Origin: Parapedobacter flavus
GTDB lineage: Bacteria > Bacteroidota > Bacteroidia > Sphingobacteriales > Sphingobacteriaceae
Length of the DNA stretch: 64,000 nt
Direction of reading: 5' to 3'
Assembly (NCBI RefSeq): GCF_035818675.1
Contig: NZ_JAYKZZ010000020.1
Span: forward strand, 67,941 to 131,940
Positions 8,004 to 16,091 of this stretch are shown in pieces. The notes under the pieces are model-generated. The model was not told the DNA's origin, ran no database searches, and saw only the letters and a program-made list of their open reading frames with translations. The position numbers were made by a program, and so were the translations under genes. The number at the start of each line of letters is the position of its first letter. Position 1 is the stretch's first letter.

Positions 8004-9205
8004 AGATTTTATATATCCATGCGCTTTATGCGCCATACATAGCGGGGGGGGCGGAAATCTCACTGAAACTGTTGGTGGAGGGCATGCAGGCTATAGGGCA
8101 TGAGGTTTCTGTATTGAGCCTGGTACCCAGTAAGGGACTGGGCAGCGATGTGGTGGACGGCGTAAAGGTATATCGCGCGGGGCTCAAAAACAACTATTGG
8201 CCGTTTACCAAAGAGCGCCCCGGCAAATTCCGCAGGTTGCGTTGGCACTTTCGCGATCGATACAACCGGGCCATGACCACCTACGTGCGCGAAGTGCTTG
8301 CTGCCGAGCAGCCTACGGTCGTGTCGTGCCACAACCTCGTGGGGTGGTCCATTGCCGTATGGGATGAGGTGCACCGTGCCGGTATCCCCATCGTGCAGGT
8401 GTTGCACGATATGTATCTACTCAGCCCGAACAGCACCCTTTTCAAGCAGGGATATACCCATGCCCGCCAAGATACAATCAGCCGGTTGCTGCGGCGAAGA
8501 CACCGTTGGGCGTCTGCCCGATTGTCTGCCGTGGTGGGTATCAGCCGCAGTATAATGGACCGGTTTACCGAATACGGTTATTTTGAAAATGTACCCTGCT
8601 ACGTGGTGCATAATGCACGCGACATCCCAGCGGCCGGACCGCCGCGCCATCGTAGCTCCGGCGACGGACTGACGGTTGGCTACATCGGTACGATATCTGC
8701 TACGAAGGGTGTGGAGTGGCTTATCAGCCAGTTTAAGGCAGCCCGTATCGACGGTCAGTTGCGTATTGCCGGAAAGGGGAAAGCGGAAGATATGCAGCGC
8801 GTTAAACAGCTGGCGGGTGCCGACAGCCGCATTGATTTCGTAGGCTACGTAGCTTCGGCAGATTTTTGCAAAACCGTCGACGTACTGGTTGTCCCTTCGC
8901 TTTGGGAAGAACCGCTGGGCATGGTGGCGGTAGAGGGCTTGGCAAACCATTTGCCGGTTGTGGTGAGCAACCGGGGCGGATTGAGGGAGACGGTTGTCGA
9001 CGGCGAAAATGGTATGCATTGTGACCCCGATAAACCCGAGTCGCTCGGCCAAGCGCTGGTTACGCTATGGAAAGAAGTAGACGTCTATAACCGGATGGCC
9101 GCTGTGGCGCGGGACTCCGTCAGCGAATACCTCAGCGTGGAGCGTATGGTAAATGAATATGAACATATACTAGGTACAGCGCTAGCAGATCATGCAGGTA
9201 CTTAA
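8000..9205 (+). CDS. GT4-family glycosyltransferase
   Basis: A 401-residue retaining glycosyltransferase of GT-B fold. The N-terminal domain starts 'MKILYIHALYAPYIAGGAEISLKLL' with the glycine-rich acceptor loop. The C-terminal domain carries 'VGYIGTISATKGVEWLI' and the E-x7-E motif in 'PSLWEEPLGMVAVEGLANHLPVVVSNRGG', which binds the nucleotide-sugar phosphate and ribose. ATGA overlap with the preceding gene and a 14-base overlap with the polymerase gene place it in the operon. Sugar specificity unknown. Confidence 0.9.
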   Translation: MKILYIHALYAPYIAGGAEISLKLLVEGMQAIGHEVSVLSLVPSKGLGSDVVDGVKVYRAGLKNNYWPFTKERPGKFRRLRWHFRDRYNRAMTTYVREVLAAEQPTVVSCHNLVGWSIAVWDEVHRAGIPIVQVLHDMYLLSPNSTLFKQGYTHARQDTISRLLRRRHRWASARLSAVVGISRSIMDRFTEYGYFENVPCYVVHNARDIPAAGPPRHRSSGDGLTVGYIGTISATKGVEWLISQFKAARIDGQLRIAGKGKAEDMQRVKQLAGADSRIDFVGYVASADFCKTVDVLVVPSLWEEPLGMVAVEGLANHLPVVVSNRGGLRETVVDGENGMHCDPDKPESLGQALVTLWKEVDVYNRMAAVARDSVSEYLSVERMVNEYEHILGTALADHAGT

Positions 9206-10379
9206 GAAAATAGCGAGGGGGCGGCCCATGCTGTGCGAGCTTTTGTTTTGTGTCGCGCTGCTGTCCGTTTTCCTACCGGTGAAGATCTATCCGCTGGTGT
9301 TTCTGGTGGCCACCCTCTTTTTTGCGCTTGCTACGCAGGTTTGGCTGCAGCATCGATGGTCGATGGCCCTTGCGGTATTTGCGGGGTACGCCATTGCGGT
9401 ATTCCTCATGGGCCTGCCCGCCGAGCGGTGGCAGTTAACCAATTTCGCTAAATTGGTGGTCAACTTCACGTTTATGTATGTGGCCGTGGCATGGTTGGCA
9501 CAACGGCAGAACGAACGCTTAGTGGGATGGGTAGATATCACCCTGCACATCGCGCTGGCACTGACGCTGTTGCAATTGCTGGCCTATCACCAGGCAGTCG
9601 ATTTCCGATGGGTGGGTGGCGCCGCCACTTCGGCACAGGGCAGTGCATTATATCAGTCGGGATATTATTTTTGGGGATTGGACGACAAGAATATGTTCGG
9701 TGCCCGCATTGCCCTGCTGGGTTTTGTTTATGTGCTGCTGCCAACGGTGAGACAGCATGCCATCATATGGTGGCGCATTGTCTTGGTATTGCTGTTGGCC
9801 TGGCTGTCGCTATCGCGCACACCCGTAGTCGCACTCTTCATGGGCATCGGCTGCTTGGTATGGCTGGCGGCGACCGTACGGTGGCGTGTAGTGCTCGGGG
9901 TTATCGTGGCGTTGGCATTTCCGGTAGTCGCACAGCGGGTCATCCGGGTGGAGAACATCACTGCTTCCAACGATGGAATGGGGGTGCGGCTAACCTACTG
10001 GAAGGCATTTCTCGAACATTTTTCCACCATTTCGCCGTTGGGGAATGGGTTTCTGAGCGGGGGCGATTTCCTCGGGAGGTATGCGGATTTTTACCACGGC
10101 GAGCCCCATATCCACAATACGTTCTTGAGCGCTTATCTCGACTTCGGTGTGGTCGGCATTGTTTCTTACGTGTTGTTTCTCTATTATTATTTCCGGTTTT
10201 GTATGCGGATGCATGCCGACCGGTTATTCTGGTGGGTGGCCTTTATACCGCTGCTGGCCATCATGATGATCCTGTATTCAGGATACGACAATGATATCGT
10301 GCTTTATCTGGTGTTGATCTTTCTCCTCGGGAGCGCGGGACCGGTACCGGTGAAGCAATTAAAAGGGAGGGTCGCCTGA
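9192..10379 (+). CDS. O-antigen ligase/polymerase family protein (Wzy-like)
   Basis: Inner-membrane protein of 395 residues with about 10-12 hydrophobic segments and one large periplasmic loop (about 235-305). Within that region 'GVRLTYWKAFLEHFSTISPLGNGFLSGG' and 'HIHNTFLSAYLDFGVVGIVSYVLFLYYYF' form the O-antigen ligase (PF04932) signature, including the HNxFL motif. In an operon with a flippase it is most likely the Wzy polymerase that joins repeat units on the periplasmic side. A WaaL-type ligase is the alternative, since the two share the fold. The stop overlaps the next start by one base. Confidence 0.82.
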   Translation: MQVLKKIARGRPMLCELLFCVALLSVFLPVKIYPLVFLVATLFFALATQVWLQHRWSMALAVFAGYAIAVFLMGLPAERWQLTNFAKLVVNFTFMYVAVAWLAQRQNERLVGWVDITLHIALALTLLQLLAYHQAVDFRWVGGAATSAQGSALYQSGYYFWGLDDKNMFGARIALLGFVYVLLPTVRQHAIIWWRIVLVLLLAWLSLSRTPVVALFMGIGCLVWLAATVRWRVVLGVIVALAFPVVAQRVIRVENITASNDGMGVRLTYWKAFLEHFSTISPLGNGFLSGGDFLGRYADFYHGEPHIHNTFLSAYLDFGVVGIVSYVLFLYYYFRFCMRMHADRLFWWVAFIPLLAIMMILYSGYDNDIVLYLVLIFLLGSAGPVPVKQLKGRVA

Positions 10380-11371
10380 TGCGTTTATTGATAGACCACA
10401 GGTGGGACGCCGATACAGGGATCGGTAAGCTATACCGCGAGGTGATGGCGCGCATACCTGCCCATATTTCACCTGCGTTTGTTGAGAGCAGTATGCGATT
10501 GGGCAACCTGTTGACGCCACTGATGCTTGCGCGCCAGATTCGTCAGCATGATGCCGATGTGTTCTACAGTCCGTCGTTTATGCCGCCGCTTTATAGTCAC
10601 ATTCCCGTGGTATTTACCATCCATGACCTGATGCACCTGTTTTATTACACCAAGTGGCACCGCCTGTATTACCAGCAGGTCATTGCACGCTTGGCGGCGA
10701 AGGCCGATCAGGTCATCACGGTCTCGCACTTCAGCAAGGGGCAACTGGTCGATTTGCTGGGCATCGATGAAGGGCTGATTACTGTGGTGTATAACGGCGT
10801 GGACGACCGTTACCGGACGAATAAAGAGGCCTACGAAAGTGATGTGCCTTATTTCCTGTATGTGGGCAACCGGCGGGCGAACAAAAATATTCGAGCTATG
10901 CTGGAAGCTTTCGCCCACGCAGCTATTCCACAGGATTTCCAATTTTTCCTTACCGGGGCCAGAGATCGGGAAACGTTGGCCATCATTGAACGGCTTGGTA
11001 TCGGTAAGCGGGTCCGGTTTTTGGGGCATGTGTCCGAAGAAAGGCTCCCTGCACTGTATCGCGGAGCACAGGCGACGCTATTCGTGTCGCTGATGGAAGG
11101 GTTTGGCCTGCCGGTTATCGAATCCATGGCGGCGGGTACACCGGTGCTCACGTCTACGGCCGGTCCGCTGCCCGAGGTAGCCGGTGATGCCGCTTTGTGT
11201 GTGGACCCCGGCGATGTGGCAGCCATCACCGGCGGTATAGAAGTGCTGGCCAACGATAGCAGCCGGCACCGGCTGCTTACCGAGGCCGGACTAAGCCGGG
11301 CAGCCCAATTTACGTGGGATAATACCGCAACCCGTACGTGGGAAGCGATAACGAATACAAAACGAAGATGA
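10379..11371 (+). CDS. GT4-family glycosyltransferase (mannosyltransferase-like)
   Basis: A 330-residue GT-B enzyme. 'YSPSFMPPLYSHIPVVFTIHDLMHLFY' and 'ADQVITVSHFSKGQLVDLLGI' are characteristic of the group 1 transferases often annotated as mannosyl- or rhamnosyltransferases (WbaZ/MtfB-like). The C-terminal domain has 'FLYVGNRRANKNIRAMLEAF' and 'VSLMEGFGLPVIESMAAGTPVLTS', with the E-x7-E motif intact. It begins 1 base inside the polymerase stop and ends in an ATGA overlap with the lipoprotein gene. The mannosyl assignment is only by resemblance. Confidence 0.88.
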   Translation: MRLLIDHRWDADTGIGKLYREVMARIPAHISPAFVESSMRLGNLLTPLMLARQIRQHDADVFYSPSFMPPLYSHIPVVFTIHDLMHLFYYTKWHRLYYQQVIARLAAKADQVITVSHFSKGQLVDLLGIDEGLITVVYNGVDDRYRTNKEAYESDVPYFLYVGNRRANKNIRAMLEAFAHAAIPQDFQFFLTGARDRETLAIIERLGIGKRVRFLGHVSEERLPALYRGAQATLFVSLMEGFGLPVIESMAAGTPVLTSTAGPLPEVAGDAALCVDPGDVAAITGGIEVLANDSSRHRLLTEAGLSRAAQFTWDNTATRTWEAITNTKRR

Positions 11372-12921
11372 AGGAACGGATGGATAGGCTATGTTTTGTT
11401 TGGCTGCTCGTGGTATCGATCACAGCATGTGGCGGAGAAACGCGTTCGCAAGCCGATTTACCGACGCTCGGTACCGGTAAACGTATCAATGTAATGGACT
11501 ATGGTGCTGTGGGCGACGGGAACAGGGATGACAGTGAGGCGATACAGCGTGCTGTGGATAGCGCCGGGGTGGGTGATACGGTGTATCTGCCCAAAGGGAC
11601 CTATCTGGTCCGCTCCATCCGGCTGGTGTCTAATGTGCACGTCGTCGCCGACGGCCTATTGAAGCAATCGGCAGCACTGTCGGCGCCGTTCGCGGTCGAA
11701 CAACAACATTCGCCGGCACCACTCTTCAGGGCACATCGCATATCAAATGTGTACCTCTCGGTACGCGCCGAAACGGTGAACGAAGCCATCTATGCGTCTC
11801 AATGCAGCAATATTACCGTGGCGGATAGCCACTTTGGAGGCGATTCGACCAATCGTCGGTCGTTCCCAGCGGTGCTGTGGTACGATTGCTCGGCATCGCG
11901 GGTGGTGGGAACTACCATCAGCCACTACGGCAGTGCAAGGCAATCCACCGAAACCTATCATCCCGGCACTGCCATCCGCGTGCTGTCTAGCAGTGGGATA
12001 ACGATTGCTAACAACCATCTCCATCACAACGGCGAAAATGGCGTTTTCATCCACGATAGCGAAGATGTGGAAATTGACGGCAACCATATACACCACAACG
12101 GGATGAGCGGTATTCAAGTAGCCTTCAATGCGGCCGAACGGGTGGCCAATTACCGCATCACCAACAACCGCCTGGAACACAATGCGGCTGATGCCGTAGA
12201 CATCAACAACCGGGCGCACGGCCAAGTGGTGGCTATCAACGCGCTCATTGCGGGCAATTACAGCTACCAAAACGGCTCCGTAAATGGGAAATCCACACCC
12301 GACGGATCGGGTATAGGCACGTTGATCGGGGTGTCGGGGGTAACCCTGAGCGGCAACCGGGCATTTGGCAATAATCGACCGGCCCTTTACATAGAGGGAT
12401 GCGGGGACATCACGGCCAACCGGAACGTGACGGATGGGGCGTTTGAACTTGTTGGCCGGTGGGAGCATATACGGATGGAAGGGAACACATTCCGTACCCT
12501 ACGCCTACTAGCGAATGCCAGCGGAGCGCTATTGGATATCCGGCATGGCCAAATAGACCGTGTAATGCTACCAAATGGTATTCAAATCGATTCCCTGCGC
12601 CTCATGGAAAACGAAATTGCCAGCGGGCCCATCAATGTCAACATGGATGGGTACTTCAAGTTTGAAGGTAACCGCCTCACAAGCGGCCATGAATCAGGCG
12701 CATTGCTCCTTGTGAAAGTAGCGGGCGCCTCGCTGCTCGGTAATCACATTTTCAACACAAAGAACGCCGCCATCACGGTTCGGAAAACTGCTTTGGGTGT
12801 ACGCATAGATAGCAATTTCGTGACCTCCGGCGGTACATGGATACATGATTTCCGGCCACCCGACATCAAAATCAACAAAAATAAGGTCCGTGAAAACGTC
12901 AACATGGCGGAGCAGCGATGA
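11368..12921 (+). CDS. right-handed parallel beta-helix lipoprotein
   Basis: 517 residues from the ATG that overlaps the upstream stop as ATGA; a GTG at 11338 would add ten residues of no sense. A hydrophobic segment ending 'VVSITACGGE' is a lipoprotein signal, so the protein is probably anchored at the outer or inner membrane. 'RINVMDYGAVGDGNRDDSEAIQRAV' with 'GDTVYLPKGTYLV' is the Pectate_lyase_3 N-terminal cap, followed by many beta-helix coils with NNHLHHNG/GNHIHHNGMSGI-type asparagine turns. Being translationally coupled inside the polysaccharide operon, it could be a lyase, epimerase or polymer-binding factor for the exported glycan. Catalytic residues cannot be assigned. Confidence 0.82.
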   Translation: MKERMDRLCFVWLLVVSITACGGETRSQADLPTLGTGKRINVMDYGAVGDGNRDDSEAIQRAVDSAGVGDTVYLPKGTYLVRSIRLVSNVHVVADGLLKQSAALSAPFAVEQQHSPAPLFRAHRISNVYLSVRAETVNEAIYASQCSNITVADSHFGGDSTNRRSFPAVLWYDCSASRVVGTTISHYGSARQSTETYHPGTAIRVLSSSGITIANNHLHHNGENGVFIHDSEDVEIDGNHIHHNGMSGIQVAFNAAERVANYRITNNRLEHNAADAVDINNRAHGQVVAINALIAGNYSYQNGSVNGKSTPDGSGIGTLIGVSGVTLSGNRAFGNNRPALYIEGCGDITANRNVTDGAFELVGRWEHIRMEGNTFRTLRLLANASGALLDIRHGQIDRVMLPNGIQIDSLRLMENEIASGPINVNMDGYFKFEGNRLTSGHESGALLLVKVAGASLLGNHIFNTKNAAITVRKTALGVRIDSNFVTSGGTWIHDFRPPDIKINKNKVRENVNMAEQR

Positions 12922-13826
12922 AGGTGAACCTGTATATACCGACGTTAAATGGCGGCCCGAGGTTTGTGGAGTTGCTGGGCATGCTAGCCCAACAGACCCA
13001 TCCGGTACAGCGTTGTGTGGTGATCGATTCGGGTTCGACGGACGGTACTGTGGAAACTGCCCTTGCCCACGGTCATACGGTGATTGGCCTCGGTGGCAAG
13101 GCGTTCGACCATGGCGGCACGCGCCAACGGGCCATCGACGCCTACCCCGATGCCGATATCTATGGCTTGTTGACACAGGATGCTATTCCTGCCGATGCAT
13201 CAGCGCTCGCCACTTTGATGCATGCATTTGATCACCCCGAAGTAGGGGTGGCCTACGGCAGGCAGCTGCCACGTAGCGGAGCTACGCTGCTGGAACGCCA
13301 CGCCCGTTTGTTCAATTATCCGGCATATAGCCAACTGCGTACCCGCGCCGATGCACCGACCTATGGTATCAAAACCATCTCCTGCTCCAATTCATTCGCG
13401 GCCTATCGTCGCGATGCACTCCAACAAGTAGGTGGTTTCCCACAGGGTACCATTATGGGCGAAGACGTAATTGTCGCCGGCCGGCTGCTACTGCGCCATT
13501 GGAAAATGGCCTATGTGGCGGACGCGCGCGTTTATCACTCGCATCACTACACCATCCGCGAGGAGTTTGAGCGGTACTTCGATATCGGTGTGTTCCATAG
13601 CGACAACCCCTGGATATTCGACACGTTTGGAAGGGCAGGTGGCGAAGGGTTACGCTACGTAAAATCAGAAGTAAGCTACATAGGTCGCCGGAATCCGTTG
13701 TTGCTCCCAACCGTTGGCTGTTCCATTCTGGCGAAAGGGTTGGGGTACCGATTGGGTCTTTCCTATCGTAATCTACCCCTTAAATTCCGCAAAGCGTTCT
13801 CCATGTATAAAGGGTATTGGTCGTAA
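12918..13826 (+). CDS. GT2-family glycosyltransferase (rhamnosyltransferase-like)
   Basis: 302 residues, GT-A fold. 'VNLYIPTLNGG', 'CVVIDSGSTDGTVE' and 'YGLLTQDAIPAD' match the donor-binding strands of the dTDP-rhamnosyltransferase-like branch of GT2. 'SCSNSFAAYRRDALQQVGGFPQGTIMGEDVIVAGRLL' is the usual acceptor-side motif with the ED pair. ATGA overlap with the beta-helix gene makes it the last gene of the overlapping block. Rhamnose specificity is inferred from resemblance alone. Confidence 0.87.
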   Translation: MKVNLYIPTLNGGPRFVELLGMLAQQTHPVQRCVVIDSGSTDGTVETALAHGHTVIGLGGKAFDHGGTRQRAIDAYPDADIYGLLTQDAIPADASALATLMHAFDHPEVGVAYGRQLPRSGATLLERHARLFNYPAYSQLRTRADAPTYGIKTISCSNSFAAYRRDALQQVGGFPQGTIMGEDVIVAGRLLLRHWKMAYVADARVYHSHHYTIREEFERYFDIGVFHSDNPWIFDTFGRAGGEGLRYVKSEVSYIGRRNPLLLPTVGCSILAKGLGYRLGLSYRNLPLKFRKAFSMYKGYWS

Positions 13827-13991
13827 TTCCGTGGCCAGCTTATACCCTATTGTGTGGAATTTTTCTACACGCGCCAGGGGCCCTCTCGACGCCTAAACCC
13901 GCTATATTATCCGCATGGAGCATAAATGGTGATTTTCACAGACTGGCACTTAATTCGTGTTAAACTACAAGTTATTAAGTGAAGAAGATCC

Positions 13992-14702
13992 ATGGGTAGA
14001 GAAAATCAAATACAGCAATTGACCTATAAAGTCGATAACCCGATATACGAGCTCATCAGCTATCCGGCCGTATTCCGTGTCGACCTTAACGCGATAAAAA
14101 GGAAGCTTTTGGTTTACCAAGAGACCATCGTGATTAAACGGATAGTCGACGTCGTATTCTCGTCGTTTGTGTTAACGCTTGGGTTGCCCATATACATGCT
14201 CTTGATGTTGATTACGAAGATTACATCACGAGGTCCTATATTTTTCAAGCAAGAGCGGGTCGGTCAAGGCGAGCAGCCCTTTTTTATCTATAAATTCCGC
14301 AGCATGCAGGTAGACGCTGAAAAGGCGGGGCCGCAATTGGCGTCGGACGATGATCCCCGGATCACCAAGTGGGGTAAATTCATGCGGAAAACGCATCTCG
14401 ATGAACTGCCTCAATTCTGGAACGTACTGAAGGGCGATATGGCCATTGTTGGTCCACGTCCCGAGCGTCGGCATTTCATCGAAGAGATCAAGGCGCACAA
14501 ACGCGAATACATGCAGCTCTTCCGGCTCAAGCCCGGTATCACTTCCATTGGGCAGGTGTATTATGGCTATGCGGAAAACGTATATCAGATGTGCGAACGG
14601 GTTGATTACGACCTGGATTACCTATCGAGTATGAGCCTGAGAACCGATGTCGGCATCATTATGCAAACCGTGAAGGCGATGATCCAAGGGAAGGGGAAAT
14701 AG
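13992..14702 (+). CDS. priming undecaprenyl-phosphate sugar-phosphate transferase
   Basis: Monotopic inner-membrane phosphoglycosyltransferase of 236 residues (Bac_transf family) that loads the first sugar phosphate on undecaprenyl phosphate. After about 45 soluble residues there is one membrane hairpin (VDVVFSSFVLTLGLPIYMLLMLITKI). The catalytic domain follows: 'GPIFFKQERVGQGEQPFFIYKFRSM', 'MRKTHLDELPQFWNVLKGDMAIVGPRPERRHFIEE' and 'RLKPGITSIGQV'. The short N-terminus means it is a small PglC/WcaJ-C-type enzyme. It lies 165 bases after the glycosyltransferase block and probably has its own promoter. Confidence 0.93.
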   Translation: MGRENQIQQLTYKVDNPIYELISYPAVFRVDLNAIKRKLLVYQETIVIKRIVDVVFSSFVLTLGLPIYMLLMLITKITSRGPIFFKQERVGQGEQPFFIYKFRSMQVDAEKAGPQLASDDDPRITKWGKFMRKTHLDELPQFWNVLKGDMAIVGPRPERRHFIEEIKAHKREYMQLFRLKPGITSIGQVYYGYAENVYQMCERVDYDLDYLSSMSLRTDVGIIMQTVKAMIQGKGK

Positions 14703-14765
14703 CGGGGTTTGAAAAAATAATTAGTAGCCTAAGTAACAATCGGCGTATTTGGACGTCTTGATAGA

Positions 14766-16007
14766 ATGAACCAAACGTCCGCGAGTGCACCATCGCTTAC
14801 CCGCTACCAAGTCTTGGTAATCGTTATTTTAGCCGTCACTCAGTTTACGGTTGTCCTCGATTTCATGATCATGTCGCCGCTGGGCGATATCTTGATGAAG
14901 TCCATGCACCTCATTCCGTCTGAATTCGGACTAGCGGTATCTGCCTATGCTTTTAGCGCTGGCTTTTCGGGATTCCTTACCGCCGGCTTTTCCGACAAAT
15001 TCGACCGCAAGAAACTTTTGCTTTTCTTTTACGTGGGTTTCGTGTTCGGTACCGTGTTGTGCGGCATTGCACATACTTATTGGTTTTTAGTCGCAGCTCG
15101 GGTCATTACCGGGCTGTTCGGTGGGGTTATCGGATCCATCTCCATGGCCATCGTTGCCGACCTGTTTGTGCTGCAGCAGCGTGGCCGTGTGCTGGGGTTC
15201 GTGCAGATGGCATTTGGCGCCAGCCAGGTGCTGGGCATTCCCATCGGTCTGTATATTGCTACCAGCTGGGGCTGGGAAATGCCGTTCCTCATGGTCGCCG
15301 CACTGGGCGTGGCGATGATTGCCGTTATCGGTATCTACCTTCAGCCTATTAACGAGCACCTGCGTGTTAAAAGTGAAAAATCTGCCTTTACCCACCTTTG
15401 GCATACGCTAGCCCGCCGGGACTACCGGATTGGCTTCGCAGCGACCGCGCTGCTTTCGGTGGGCGGCTTTATGATGATGCCTTTCGGCAGCGCCTTTGCC
15501 ATTAATAATCTCCACGTCACAGAGCATCAGTTGCCACTTCTGTTTATGGTGGCGGGGCTCGGCACCTTGGTCATCATGCCGTTTATCGGTCGCCTGAGCG
15601 ATCGCGCAGATAAGTACAAGTTGTTTGTCATCGCTTCACTGTGGTTGATGGCGATGTGCATCTGGTACACGAACCTGTCGGTGGTGCCGCTGTGGGTGGC
15701 CATCGCACTGAATGTCTTGCTGATGGCGGGCGTCACTAGCCGGATGATCCCTTCGTCGGCGTTGACAAGTGCTGTGCCCGAGCTGAAAGACCGGGGTGCA
15801 TTCATGAGTGTCAATGCTTCGTTACAGCAGCTCGCCGGCGGTATAGCCGCCTTCCTGGCCGGAAAGATCGTCGTGCAGGAAACGAACTTTAGCCCCCTTG
15901 AACATTACGACACCGTGGGTTATGTGGTGGTGGCTTTTTCTATACTCGGTCTGTTTTTCATGTACCGGGTGGATCAGTTGGTGAAAAGACAGCGTGTATC
16001 CCGCTAG
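14766..16007 (+). CDS. MFS transporter
   Basis: A 413-residue, 12-helix major facilitator protein of the DHA1/AraJ type. TM1 reads 'QFTVVLDFMIMSPLGDILMKS', and the motif A loop is present as 'AGFSDKFDRKKLLLF' between TM2 and TM3, with a second copy 'GRLSDRADKYKLF' between TM8 and TM9. Substrate unknown; drug, sugar or siderophore export are all possible. It stands alone between the exopolysaccharide region and the sugar-acid pair, with no regulator beside it. Confidence 0.88.
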   Translation: MNQTSASAPSLTRYQVLVIVILAVTQFTVVLDFMIMSPLGDILMKSMHLIPSEFGLAVSAYAFSAGFSGFLTAGFSDKFDRKKLLLFFYVGFVFGTVLCGIAHTYWFLVAARVITGLFGGVIGSISMAIVADLFVLQQRGRVLGFVQMAFGASQVLGIPIGLYIATSWGWEMPFLMVAALGVAMIAVIGIYLQPINEHLRVKSEKSAFTHLWHTLARRDYRIGFAATALLSVGGFMMMPFGSAFAINNLHVTEHQLPLLFMVAGLGTLVIMPFIGRLSDRADKYKLFVIASLWLMAMCIWYTNLSVVPLWVAIALNVLLMAGVTSRMIPSSALTSAVPELKDRGAFMSVNASLQQLAGGIAAFLAGKIVVQETNFSPLEHYDTVGYVVVAFSILGLFFMYRVDQLVKRQRVSR

Positions 16008-16038
16008 CAATCCCGCTTGACTCGTATGAAGTAAATGT

Positions 16039-16046
16039 TACCTTTG
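16039..16046 (+). promoter_or_regulatory. -7 promoter element of the dehydratase-SDR operon
   Basis: TACCTTTG, a perfect Bacteroidota -7 box, lies 45 bases before the dehydratase start codon. No clear -33 TTTG at ideal spacing was seen. Confidence 0.5.
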
Positions 16047-16091
16047 CTTATCAAGGCAAGCGTAAGTTAATCCTAGCCAATTGCCAATTTT

